From IMG/VR virus record IMGVR_UViG_3300046012_000369, positions 1 through 39,826 of that record: a stretch of 39,826 bases of DNA; one strand, written 5' to 3'. Source of the stretch: a virus. Below, piece by piece: positions 1 to 6,470 of the stretch. The number at the start of each line of letters is the position of its first letter. Position 1 is the stretch's first letter. The notes under the pieces were generated by a model, which saw only the letters and a list, made by a program, of their open reading frames with translations, did not search any database and was not told the origin of the DNA. Both the position numbers and the translations under genes were made by a program.

Positions 1-71
1 GATGGAAGAGACACCCCCGCCCCTTTTTTAGTTCGTTCATGCTCTCCCTACTGCTTCGCTACGGCTCTATT

Positions 72-137
72 GCGACCGTCCTGCACGTCATCCGCACACC
101 ATCCGCACCACACTTGCACCACACCTGCGCACCATCT
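72..137. repeat. Six tandem 11-bp iterons
   Basis: Six consecutive units begin at 72, 83, 94, 105, 116 and 127, exactly 11 bp apart. Each starts GC(A/G) and most continue C-N-C-C-A-(T/C)-C-T; the units at 94 (GCACACCATCC) and 127 (GCGCACCATCT) are closest to the consensus. The strand is almost free of G outside the first and third positions of each unit. Spacing of one helical turn places every unit on the same DNA face, as in iterons bound by replication initiators or clustered operators. The array lies 36 bp upstream of a promoter and has no credible gene over it. Binding partner unknown; the initiator-like protein at 38647-39705 is the obvious candidate. Confidence 0.7.
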
Positions 138-172
138 GGAATGGGCTGTAACACGTCGGGTTACGGATTCGC

Positions 173-201
173 TTGACATCCGCCAGTGCCGCGCGTACTC
201 T
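173..201 (+). promoter_or_regulatory. Sigma70-type promoter of the left plus-strand operon
   Basis: TTGACA (173-178) is a perfect -35 box, followed after 17 bases by TACTCT (196-201) as -10 (4 of 6 matches). Transcription would start near 208, giving a leader of about 48 bases before the ATPase start at 256. It lies directly after the iteron array, so a protein bound there could control it. Confidence 0.7.
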
Positions 202-222
202 CATCGGAAGCAATGCGACATA

Positions 223-247
223 GGGGCAATGCCCCACACCGAAAGGA
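223..247 (+). promoter_or_regulatory. Leader hairpin plus RBS, copy 1
   Basis: GGGGC-AAT-GCCCC (223-235) forms a small 5-bp hairpin running straight into ACACCGAAAGGA, whose GAAAGGA is the ribosome binding site for the ATG at 256 (8 bases away). The 16 bases CCCCACACCGAAAGGA recur exactly at 898-913 before the next gene. This RBS decides the start: the ATGs at 229 and 247 have no usable spacing. Confidence 0.6.
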
Positions 248-255
248 TGCTCACC

Positions 256-873
256 ATGCAGCAGCTAACCGAGCAATACCGTCCACGCACAATCGAAGAA
301 TTTATCGGGTTAGACAAACCTAAGCGGCTGTGCAAACGGCTGCGAGATAGTCCATACCCGTCCGCGCACCTATTCGTGGGGGAACCGGGCATCGGTAAAA
401 CCACGATGGCACTTGCGCTCGGCGAGACGATGCCAGCGCAGCTGCACCATATACCCTCTCAAGACTGCAATCTAGATCGGCTGCGTCGTGTCATTGACAA
501 TTGCCACTACTTCCCCGCTGATGGATGCAAAATGCATCTCGTCTTAGTGGATGAAGCAGACCAGATGACCGACCCCGCGCAGCTCTATTTCCTTTCCAAA
601 CTCGATTCGACCGACCGACCACCACAAACGATTTTCATCTTCACAGCGAACGGCACGGAGAGACTACAGCCGCGCTTTCTCTCACGTTGCCAGCGCATCG
701 ATTTTTCCAGCTATGGCAACTCCACCGACGCTGCTGCGCTGCTAGAGCTGGCATGGGAGATGGAAGCGCCGAAAGATGCGCCGCGTCCTAACTTCGGCCG
801 CATCGTGAAAGAAGCAACGGGAAACATCCGCGCCGCACTGATGCGCTTACAAAACGATCTGCTACTGAGCTAG
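256..873 (+). CDS. AAA+ ATPase, clamp-loader (RFC/DnaX) like
   Basis: A 205-residue AAA+ ATPase. Visible motifs: Walker A GEPGIGKTT (about residues 42-50), Walker B LVLVDEAD (95-102), sensor 1 TAN (130-132) and the SRC motif (143-145) that marks clamp-loader subunits, where the Arg serves the neighbouring subunit's ATP. The opening YRPRTIEEFIG is also typical of RFC/DnaX proteins. Known members load sliding clamps onto primed DNA. It is short: the AAA+ core and a small lid fit, but the C-terminal oligomerisation collar of true clamp loaders is missing or tiny. No clamp or polymerase gene is visible, so it may act on the host clamp or in another remodelling role. The reading frame is open further upstream (to 70), but the RBS at 241-247 supports 256. 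Confidence 0.8.
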   Translation: MQQLTEQYRPRTIEEFIGLDKPKRLCKRLRDSPYPSAHLFVGEPGIGKTTMALALGETMPAQLHHIPSQDCNLDRLRRVIDNCHYFPADGCKMHLVLVDEADQMTDPAQLYFLSKLDSTDRPPQTIFIFTANGTERLQPRFLSRCQRIDFSSYGNSTDAAALLELAWEMEAPKDAPRPNFGRIVKEATGNIRAALMRLQNDLLLS

Positions 874-887
874 TTACAAATTCCATC

Positions 888-913
888 GGGGATTCTTCCC
901 CACACCGAAAGGA
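888..913 (+). promoter_or_regulatory. Leader hairpin plus RBS, copy 2
   Basis: GGGG-ATTCTT-CCCC (888-901) followed by ACACCGAAAGGA. It repeats the arrangement at 223-247: the hairpin arms agree, the loop differs, and the last 16 bases are identical. It provides the RBS for the ATG at 920. A conserved hairpin with a variable loop suggests selection on RNA structure. Confidence 0.6.
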
Positions 914-919
914 CGCACA

Positions 920-1816
920 ATGACCACCACGCCGAAAACCCCAAAGGATGCCATTTCCGAGGGCATCGCAGCTCTCACCACACAACTCGAAGCAGGCAAC
1001 AGTGCAGCTCTCACCGCGCATTTGGCTGCGATGGGTCGATTCCATTCCTACAGTTGGGGGAATCAGATGCTCATCGCACGCCAGATGCCCACTGCATCGC
1101 GCGTCGCTGGCTTCCATTCGTGGAAGTCGCTCGGTCGCTCAGTGAAGAAAGGCGAGAAAGCGATTCGGATTCTCGCGCCGATGGTGCGCAAAAAAGAGTC
1201 GGTCGAAACGGGGGAATCCGCCGAGCATGTCTTCGGTTTTCGCGGCGTGTGCGTCTTCGACGTGTCGCAGACTGAGGGTGACGAGCTGCCCGGATTCGCG
1301 CAGGTATCCGGCGAAGCTGGCGACGTGCTGGCGCGGCTGCTTCTCTTCGCCGAGTCCAAGTCGATCGCCGTAGAGTACGACGCGGACATCGCGCCCGCTC
1401 TCGGCCTTAGCTATGGCGGCAAGATCGGCATTCTCGCGGGGATGAGCGCGGCGGAGTCCTTCACGACTCTCGCGCACGAGCTGGGGCACGAGCTGCTGCA
1501 CAAAGGCGAGGGACGCGGAAACAAGCGCACGCGCGAACTCGAAGCCGAAGCTGTTGCGTTCATCGTCGGCACGGCCGCCGGACTCGAAATGAGTACCGCA
1601 TCCGCCGACTACATCAAGCTCTATAGCGGCAACTCGATCATGCTGCGCGAGTCGCTCGAAGCCATCAGCGGAGCTGCGCGCGAGCGGCTGCGCAGCTCGG
1701 CGCGGCTGCTGCTGGCGACGCCAGCGCCCAAACATCTCTCTTCGCGGAGGTGGCAGCATGAGCGGCCAGCTTGGTCTATTCGGTGCGCACGTTCCATCGC
1801 TCGAAGGTGTGGATAG
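920..1816 (+). CDS. ardC: ArdC-type antirestriction protein with zincin metallopeptidase domain
   Basis: 298 residues. The N-terminal part (about 10-125) matches the ArdC/DUF1738 single-strand-DNA-binding domain: a helical start, WGNQMLIARQ, then VAGFHSWKSLGRSVKKGEKA. The C-terminal part has the zinc protease motif HELGHELLH (186-194) and a downstream third-ligand candidate in ELEAEA (206-211). Characterised ArdC proteins of conjugative plasmids protect incoming DNA from restriction; many phages carry homologues. The RBS at 907-913 supports the start. The last 19 codons overlap the next gene, whose RBS and ATG lie inside this frame; that basic tail looks unlike the rest, so the functional protein may end near residue 279. 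Second gene of the plus-strand operon, consistent with early expression. Confidence 0.85.
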   Translation: MTTTPKTPKDAISEGIAALTTQLEAGNSAALTAHLAAMGRFHSYSWGNQMLIARQMPTASRVAGFHSWKSLGRSVKKGEKAIRILAPMVRKKESVETGESAEHVFGFRGVCVFDVSQTEGDELPGFAQVSGEAGDVLARLLLFAESKSIAVEYDADIAPALGLSYGGKIGILAGMSAAESFTTLAHELGHELLHKGEGRGNKRTRELEAEAVAFIVGTAAGLEMSTASADYIKLYSGNSIMLRESLEAISGAARERLRSSARLLLATPAPKHLSSRRWQHERPAWSIRCARSIARRCG

Positions 1817-2294
1817 AATCCGCCTGGCCGCGTCCTACGGCGGTGAGAGCATCGCGACAACTAGCAGCGTCAAGCGACCGCATTTGCATGACGGTTCGCT
1901 GTGGGTCTACGTCGGCGGTGGGCGGGCCGGGTCTAGCGTCTTCCGTTTGGTGCCGGTGGATGAGTTCGATGGCACGCTCACCACCTACGGGCAGAGGACC
2001 GGGACGGCCGAAGCTGCTGAGGCTGCACGGAATGATCCGATGGGCTTTTATCACGGAATGCTGGTGAAGTTCGGGCGCGAAAACTATGTCTTATGCGGGC
2101 CGGAAATCATGCTCGAAGGATGCATTTTTTCTGAGGCATGGGCTGAGGAACGCACGCGCATCGGCAACACGCCGAGCGATGACGAGGATGAGGACGGCGA
2201 AGGTGAACTCTTCGACGGCTTCGACGATGACGGGCGCACTGCCATCGGCAACCAGTGGGATGATGACAACGACGAAAGCGAGGATGCAGCATGA
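1758..2294 (+). CDS. Hypothetical protein with extremely acidic C-terminus
   Basis: 178 residues, family not recognised. Residues 1-139 look like a small folded domain (SLWVYVGGG, FYHGMLVKFGRENYVLCGPE). From about residue 140 the chain is dominated by Asp and Glu (SDDEDEDGEGELFDGFDDDG, ending DDDNDESEDAA) with almost no basic residues. GGAGG at 1746-1750 ahead of the ATG fixes the start, which lies 59 bases inside the end of ardC, so the two are probably made together. Acidic tails occur in DNA-mimic antirestriction proteins and in proteins that bind basic partners; the position behind ardC makes a counter-defence or ArdC-partner role possible, but this is inference. A 4-base ATGA overlap leads into the next gene. 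Confidence 0.75.
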   Translation: MSGQLGLFGAHVPSLEGVDRIRLAASYGGESIATTSSVKRPHLHDGSLWVYVGGGRAGSSVFRLVPVDEFDGTLTTYGQRTGTAEAAEAARNDPMGFYHGMLVKFGRENYVLCGPEIMLEGCIFSEAWAEERTRIGNTPSDDEDEDGEGELFDGFDDDGRTAIGNQWDDDNDESEDAA

Positions 2295-2725
2295 CGATTT
2301 GGAGCTTGACTATAGACACTGAGGCGGGCCTTTCTACTTCCATCCATCCAACCGAGCAGAGGTGCTATCAGCATCTCCTCGATCTGTGGTTCCCCGAAGA
2401 TCAGGCCGAGTATGCCGAGGATCGCGCGGCTGCGCTCGATGCCATCGCTCAGGGAATCCAGCCGTGCATCGCTTGGTTCACTGGCTTCTTTGAGCGCACA
2501 GGCTCGGTCGATAACTACGCCGTAGACCGTCACGACCCTGAGTGGTGCATCGACCTGGACAAGCGAGCTGCGGACAATGTCCGAGCTGCGCTGCGGGTCT
2601 ATCAGTACGCGACCGACGATGCAATCGACGCTGTGCCGGCCGATTTGTTTCCCGGTCATGCGCGGCTTCTCGACATCGACATCGATGCTCTCTGCGTGCG
2701 TTTTCAGGAGGTGGGCCGTGGCTAA
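2291..2725 (+). CDS. Hypothetical acidic protein
   Basis: 144 residues, not recognised. Acidic throughout and probably mostly helical (EDQAEYAEDRAAALDAIAQG, ADNVRAALRVYQYATDDA), with Trp-containing segments. It starts at the ATG of an ATGA overlap with the preceding gene, with GAGGA six bases upstream. Its own coding sequence contains the RBS of the next gene. It also contains CGGACAATGTCCG (2571-2583), an inverted repeat like the junctions of the iterons at 39719-39750; this may be coincidence. Confidence 0.7.
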   Translation: MTIWSLTIDTEAGLSTSIHPTEQRCYQHLLDLWFPEDQAEYAEDRAAALDAIAQGIQPCIAWFTGFFERTGSVDNYAVDRHDPEWCIDLDKRAADNVRAALRVYQYATDDAIDAVPADLFPGHARLLDIDIDALCVRFQEVGRG

Positions 2726-2909
2726 CTGCCCAACATGCGGCGTCGAATTCTCTTCCCCTTACATCGTCTATGCCTTCCACGCGGGCGATAGCATTTGGTG
2801 CCCGCGCGGTCACAAGCTGGAGTTCCGTCCTCCCGGTTATGAGGACCTGACCGAAGCCGAGCAGCTCGCGGAGCTGGAGCGGATGTATGCGGGGGTGTCG
2901 CTTGAATAG
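2718..2909 (+). CDS. Small zinc-ribbon protein
   Basis: 63 residues from a GTG start. AGGAGG at 2706-2711 sits six bases before the GTG, a strong signal that overrides the upstream ATG at 2577 in the same frame, which would run through the coding region of the previous gene. The protein has two knuckle-like pairs, CPTCG (residues 4-8) and CPRGH (29-33), as in small zinc ribbons, then an acidic helical end (EAEQLAELERMYAG). It overlaps the previous gene by 8 bases. Role unknown; nucleic-acid or protein binding is usual for such folds. Confidence 0.7.
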   Translation: MANCPTCGVEFSSPYIVYAFHAGDSIWCPRGHKLEFRPPGYEDLTEAEQLAELERMYAGVSLE

Positions 2910-3282
2910 ACCTCCCGCTGGCCGAAGAGTCGGCAGCGCCGTCGTGGTGCGGCCGTGCGTCGATCAGTCGCTCACGCTCGATCAGGCGACCGACCTCGCG
3001 CGGCACTTCCTCGGCGGTCCGAGCTGGTATGCCTGGTCGGTCAATGGCGCCTGCCTCCTCGGGCGCGGACCTGGCTACATCGTCGAGGCGATCTCGGAGA
3101 CGAGCTGGCGCGAGGCGTTCCGCAAACTCGGCGTCAAGCTGCCTGTGCGCCGTCATTATGCGCACGTCGGGCCGCGCGTCATGCGCGAGGGCGAGGCGGT
3201 GGCGACGGCCGTCTCAAACTCGATGGCGGAGCGCATCGCGAACGCGCTGAACTCCTACACGCCGGACAGACGCGGAACCTGA
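2887..3282 (+). CDS. Hypothetical basic protein, last gene of left plus-strand operon
   Basis: 131 residues, not recognised. Basic, with a central region SWYAWSVNGACLLGRGPGYI followed by a helical stretch ending in REGEAVATAVSNSMAERIAN. GGAG seven bases before the ATG at 2887 supports this start; an alternative is the TTG at 2902, which overlaps the previous stop region. The frame ends 26 bases before a strong hairpin, so this is the operon's last gene. Confidence 0.6.
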   Translation: MRGCRLNRPPAGRRVGSAVVVRPCVDQSLTLDQATDLARHFLGGPSWYAWSVNGACLLGRGPGYIVEAISETSWREAFRKLGVKLPVRRHYAHVGPRVMREGEAVATAVSNSMAERIANALNSYTPDRRGT

Positions 3283-3308
3283 GCCGTTCGCCCGTCAATC
3301 AGCCGCAG

Positions 3309-3355
3309 AAACGCCGCCATTCCCCCGCGAAACACGTCGGGTTATGGCGGCGTTT
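3309..3355. terminator. Bidirectional hairpin terminator between convergent operons
   Basis: AAACGCCGCCAT (3309-3320) and ATGGCGGCGTTT (3344-3355) are perfect 12-bp arms; inside the loop CCCG (3324-3327) and CGGG (3338-3341) can pair further. Only three U residues follow the stem on either strand, so termination may be partial. It lies between the stop of the rightward operon (3282) and that of the leftward operon (3366), where a two-way terminator is expected. Confidence 0.75.
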
Positions 3356-3365
3356 GGGCTTTGGC

Positions 3366-3920
3366 CTATACGAGGGCAGGTGCGGTCTGTGGCAGCTTCC
3401 CATAGCGCCCTTGGGCCGCTTCCCTCCAGATGGCCTGTAGCGCGTTGGCTTCGCCGATCTCCGGGTTGCTGACCGCATTCTGGTAGTCGGCTTGCATTTG
3501 CTCTGAGGGCGTGGCCGGCAATCCGGCCAGCTGGAAGTGATCGAAGTCTCCAAGATCGCCGGGCCAGTCGCCGCCCCACGCGAGGCCCTGCGCCTTCAGC
3601 GCCTCCACCATCGCCTGGAATTGCGGGCTGTTGGCCTTCCAGTTCAGCTTGCCTCCGTCGCCCCTCAGATATGGGACAACGTCGACGGCCATGCCAAAGT
3701 TGTGCGGTGACTGACCGCCCCGCGCCCTGGTGATGATATGGCCGAGGGGGTTAGTCGTTCGTCCCTGCGCGTAGTCGAGGTTTTGCTGTGCCCAGGTGCG
3801 GAATCCTTCGATGACGCACAGATAGGTTCCCTGCTCCTGCAGCAGCTCCGCGCCTGCGCGGACGCGGTTGGCCACGTCCGGCATCACGCGGGTCATTGCG
3901 GTTTCACTTCGCTCATCCAT
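3366..3920 (-). CDS. Endolysin, peptidase M15 (L,D-/D,D-peptidase, VanY/CwlK type)
   Basis: 184 residues. The zinc peptidase signature is plain: SPHNFGMAVDV (about 71-81) gives ligands His73 and Asp80, and DFDHFQL (125-131) gives the second His. The EGFRTWAQQNLDYAQGR segment upstream is also typical of M15 phage endolysins. Such enzymes cut peptide links in peptidoglycan at lysis. There is no signal peptide or membrane anchor, so release would need a holin; the candidate at 10245-11027 lies in another operon. GGGAGG ten bases upstream supports the ATG at 3920, though Met9 or Met13 are possible. It is the last gene of the leftward early operon and overlaps the preceding gene by 8 bases, an unusual place for a lysis gene. 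Confidence 0.88.
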   Translation of the reverse strand: MDERSETAMTRVMPDVANRVRAGAELLQEQGTYLCVIEGFRTWAQQNLDYAQGRTTNPLGHIITRARGGQSPHNFGMAVDVVPYLRGDGGKLNWKANSPQFQAMVEALKAQGLAWGGDWPGDLGDFDHFQLAGLPATPSEQMQADYQNAVSNPEIGEANALQAIWREAAQGRYGKLPQTAPALV

Positions 3921-4458
3921 TGCGGTGTTGCCTCCCTATCGGCGAGACGTTCTTCGCCCGCTCGATCTTTGCATCTTCGATTGCCTGTGCGTCGCTCTGC
4001 TCTTTCTCGTAGCTGGCGATCAATACGTGTCGCGGGCACATGCGCTGGCCAGCGTCGCAGGCCTTGCGGCATCGGCTCGGCTTCTGTTCCGTTCCCTCGT
4101 TGTACATGCAGCCGCCTCCGGTGCCGAGCTGGATGTCTGTAAGCGTCGTGATGTGCGGCTGCTTCATCGTCTCCGCCTCCTTCTGAGGTGTCTGGTGTTT
4201 GTGCTTCGGGCAGTAGTCGAGCGTGTCGTTGAGCTTCGTGAATCCGCCGCCGATGTCGGTGTGCTGTCCGCCGCGCGTGCTTGCGCAGTGGTCGCACATC
4301 TCGGCGTCGCAAGTCTTTCCGTCGCCGAGCGGGAAGTCGCAGAGCTTCGCGACCTGGCCGCGCTTGCAAAATGGGCAGAGCTTCTTTCTTTCTCCGCTGC
4401 GTCCGCGGTTGATGTGGATGACCGCGCCGTTTGGTCCTTTGAGCCAGTCGCAGGGCAT
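3913..4458 (-). CDS. Hypothetical cysteine-rich protein
   Basis: 181 residues, not recognised. It contains CPFCKRG (about 28-34), then further Cys pairs and His residues (DAEMCDHCAS, DYCPKHKHQ, GGGCMYNEG, RMCPRHV), so two or three zinc sites are likely. The C-terminus is a charged helix. The start codon shares one base with the previous stop (TGATG), and AGAGG lies five bases upstream. Operon position between unknowns and the endolysin gives no functional clue. Confidence 0.7.
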   Translation of the reverse strand: MPCDWLKGPNGAVIHINRGRSGERKKLCPFCKRGQVAKLCDFPLGDGKTCDAEMCDHCASTRGGQHTDIGGGFTKLNDTLDYCPKHKHQTPQKEAETMKQPHITTLTDIQLGTGGGCMYNEGTEQKPSRCRKACDAGQRMCPRHVLIASYEKEQSDAQAIEDAKIERAKNVSPIGRQHRNG

Positions 4459-4952
4459 CAGGGCCTCTTCCCTGACGTATCGAACAGCATGGATAGCTCG
4501 ACGGTGTCGGCCTGCAGCCGCACGCTAAAGTTCTCTACTGTGACCGAGCCTGCGTCAATGCGCGTGGCGACCTGGCGCAGCAGCTCGCGCTCGCCGACCT
4601 TGAGCTTGCGCAGCGCCTTCCAGTTGATCGGCTGATAGATCCTCGCGCGGCCGTCGAGGATCTCCAGCTCGCCGTCAACCTCAATCCACCAGAAAGGCTC
4701 ATCCGGCCGCTGACGCCGGTCGCGCCGCTTGACCGGGCCTTTGTTGCCCGCGTCTATCAGCGCGAGTCTTGGCCGGCCTTTGTCGCTGTGCGAGGTAAAT
4801 GGAACGGTGCACTCGATCGACTTCACCGCGATCTGTGTCTCGATGGTGCCCTGGTCAATCGCGCAAAGATTCGGCCATTGCACGCGGCACGTGAAATACA
4901 CGCGCCATCGCCGCTTCGCATAGATCGTCGGCTTCGTCGGCTTCTTCTTCAT
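4458..4952 (-). CDS. Hypothetical basic protein
   Basis: 164 residues, not recognised. The N-terminus is very basic (MKKKPTKPTIYAKRRWRVYF); the centre has alternating strands (PFWWIEVDGELEILDGRARI) and the end looks strand-rich. No catalytic motif is seen. The ATG at 4952 overlaps the previous stop as ATGA and has GAGAGG nine bases upstream; the ATG at 4961 sits on top of that RBS and is less likely. Confidence 0.65.
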   Translation of the reverse strand: MKKKPTKPTIYAKRRWRVYFTCRVQWPNLCAIDQGTIETQIAVKSIECTVPFTSHSDKGRPRLALIDAGNKGPVKRRDRRQRPDEPFWWIEVDGELEILDGRARIYQPINWKALRKLKVGERELLRQVATRIDAGSVTVENFSVRLQADTVELSMLFDTSGKRP

Positions 4953-5176
4953 TTTCGCCATCCTCTCTCGATTGCCCATACTCCGATGCAGCGCAGCCCG
5001 CAAAAAAGCATCTTCGTTCCGTCGCTGCGGTCCTCCAGGATGAATCCGCGCTTGTCCTCGGCTCCACTCATGCATCCTGAGCAGAGCTTCGGCTGGCCCT
5101 GCTTCACTCCGCGCAGCGATTGCGCGTGCCTCTCTACTTCGGCCGCTGCTGCCTGCAGGCTCTCATCGCTTGGCAC
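4949..5176 (-). CDS. Small zinc-finger-like protein
   Basis: 75 residues from GTG at 5176. GGAGGAG with about seven bases spacing decides the start, although the frame is open to 5275 through the previous gene. The second half has KLCSGCM and FCGLRCIG, a four-cysteine arrangement with about 25 residues between pairs, compatible with one zinc site. The first half is a charged helix. It overlaps its upstream neighbour by 14 bases and its downstream neighbour by an ATGA. Function unknown. Confidence 0.65.
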   Translation of the reverse strand: MPSDESLQAAAAEVERHAQSLRGVKQGQPKLCSGCMSGAEDKRGFILEDRSDGTKMLFCGLRCIGVWAIERGWRK

Positions 5177-5519
5177 GTATGTTCTCCTCCGCGATCGCGG
5201 CATGTTTCGCCAGGAGGCGCCCGAGGTCGCGCGCTTGGCGAGGCGAGAAAACAATATGGCCGTTCCCTTCGGCATCCGTCAGTAGATCCGGATGATTGAT
5301 CACAACCTCGTCGCCCTTTTCTGTCACGCCGACGAGCAGCTCGCCGCAGGGTTTAGCAGGCAGCTTGGATCGCAGTGCTAGGCCCTGCATAATCAGGAGC
5401 ACCTCTTCGGTGTTAGGGCGCGTGTGCACCTGCGGCTGATATCCGGCCGCGACCAACTGAGCGCGAATCTCCTCGAAAGCTCGCGCACTCACCTCCATCA
5501 CGGCATAGCTGAAAGTCAT
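5163..5519 (-). CDS. Hypothetical protein
   Basis: 118 residues, not recognised. Mixed helix and strand (ARAFEEIRAQLVAAGYQPQV, then EVLLIMQGLAL), ending in a long helix (PRQARDLGRLLAKHAAIAEE). It begins at the ATG of an ATGA overlap with the DnaC-like gene, behind AGAGGAGG. The frame is open upstream, but that extension lies wholly inside the DnaC-like gene and looks like a shadow. Tight coupling with the helicase loader suggests a place in DNA replication or modification; nothing more can be said. Confidence 0.65.
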   Translation of the reverse strand: MTFSYAVMEVSARAFEEIRAQLVAAGYQPQVHTRPNTEEVLLIMQGLALRSKLPAKPCGELLVGVTEKGDEVVINHPDLLTDAEGNGHIVFSPRQARDLGRLLAKHAAIAEENIRAKR

Positions 5520-6292
5520 CCTCTCCTCTTTCCGATCGCCGCGCGCTGATCTGCGCCCTCGATGTCGATCGCAATGCACATTTCCTGCAATCGTGAAAAC
5601 ATCCGTTCTCCGATGCGATCGCCGAGCGTCTCCTTGCGCATCACGCTCAAAGGCTGGTCCATCATTGCCGCGTAGTTGCCGGCCGCTACCAGCTTCGGCC
5701 CGGCGCCGGCCGCTGGCGTCCATCCCGCGCCATGGTTCGGGTAGTTGTTCGCGATGATGGTCGAGCGCGCCGCGTTATACCTGGTGTTCAAGATGTGCTC
5801 GGTCATCGCGAAGGTCCACTCCGTGGATCTCGCAGCGCCCACTTCGTCGATCGCCAGGATGTCGGCGGCGAGGATCCTTTTGAGCAGCGCGTGCTCGGTC
5901 ACATCGCTCGACGGGTTGAACGTCGCCTTGACCTCGGTAAAGAACGCCGGCAGGTCCACGAAGGCGATGCTCGCGCCCCACTGCACATTGCAGCCCTTGA
6001 GCATCGCGACGGCCAGGTGCGTCTTGCCCACGCCGCACGGCCCGGTCAGCAGCATTCCCAGCTCGCGCCGTGTTGTCCATTCCTCGACGTAGCGGCGGCA
6101 CATCAGCAGCGCGGCTCCGGCCGATTTGCTCAGTTTGCCGTCGTAGGTCTCGAAGTCCTTCGCGACGTACCGTTGCGGGATGCCCGCGCGCTCAAGCCGC
6201 GCATGCAGCTTCCGCTCGACGCTGCAGACGCAGTCGCGCACGCGATTATTCTCGAACACCATCCCTGTGTCGTTGCAGGTGGGGCAGCTCAC
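5516..6292 (-). CDS. DnaC/IstB-type helicase loader ATPase with N-terminal zinc site
   Basis: 258 residues from GTG at 6292, which overlaps the previous stop as GTGA behind AAGGAGG. Residues 1-30 hold CPTCNDTG and CVC, a zinc ribbon like that of DnaC/DnaI loaders. The AAA+ core shows Walker A TGPCGVGKTH (83-92), Walker B ILAIDEVG (145-152) and sensor 1 ANNY (181-184). Known homologues place the replicative helicase at an origin after an initiator has melted it. With the initiator-like protein at 38647-39705 this makes a lambda O/P-like pair that would recruit the host helicase. Family assignment is firm; the host partner is inferred. Confidence 0.88.
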   Translation of the reverse strand: MSCPTCNDTGMVFENNRVRDCVCSVERKLHARLERAGIPQRYVAKDFETYDGKLSKSAGAALLMCRRYVEEWTTRRELGMLLTGPCGVGKTHLAVAMLKGCNVQWGASIAFVDLPAFFTEVKATFNPSSDVTEHALLKRILAADILAIDEVGAARSTEWTFAMTEHILNTRYNAARSTIIANNYPNHGAGWTPAAGAGPKLVAAGNYAAMMDQPLSVMRKETLGDRIGERMFSRLQEMCIAIDIEGADQRAAIGKRRG

Positions 6293-6468
6293 GCGGCCTC
6301 CTTGGTGATCCACGTCTCATGCACCCACACCTTGCGGCGAGGGTTCGGCCGGTTCGGGAATGGTAACCACTCGTCGCATTCGACTCGGACCTGGAAGCCG
6401 CCCCACGGTGACGGCATCACGGAGTGGATGATGGCGTTCTTCCCGATGTGGCGCACGGAGATCGCCAT
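6289..6468 (-). CDS. Small hypothetical protein
   Basis: 59 residues, not recognised. Rich in Trp, Pro and Arg (PNPRRKVWVHETWITKEAA at the C-terminus), strand-like. It begins two bases after the previous stop at ATG 6468, with only a weak RBS (GGACAA), and ends in a GTGA overlap with the helicase loader, so its translation probably feeds that gene. The frame is open upstream to 6636 but only as a shadow of the previous gene. Confidence 0.6.
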   Translation of the reverse strand: MAISVRHIGKNAIIHSVMPSPWGGFQVRVECDEWLPFPNRPNPRRKVWVHETWITKEAA

Positions 6469-6470
6469 GG

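Noticed and set aside
150-163. 14-base match AACACGTCGGGTTA at 150-163 and 3331-3344, with a related 16-base match between 3325-3340 and 38228-38243
   Set aside because: In 40 kb several 14-mers are expected to recur by chance, one copy lies in a coding region and another in a terminator loop; no att-site or operator context.
2571-2583. CGGACAATGTCCG as an extra operator for the iteron-binding protein
   Set aside because: Single site inside a coding region, away from promoters; similarity to the iteron junction may be chance. Kept only as a note.
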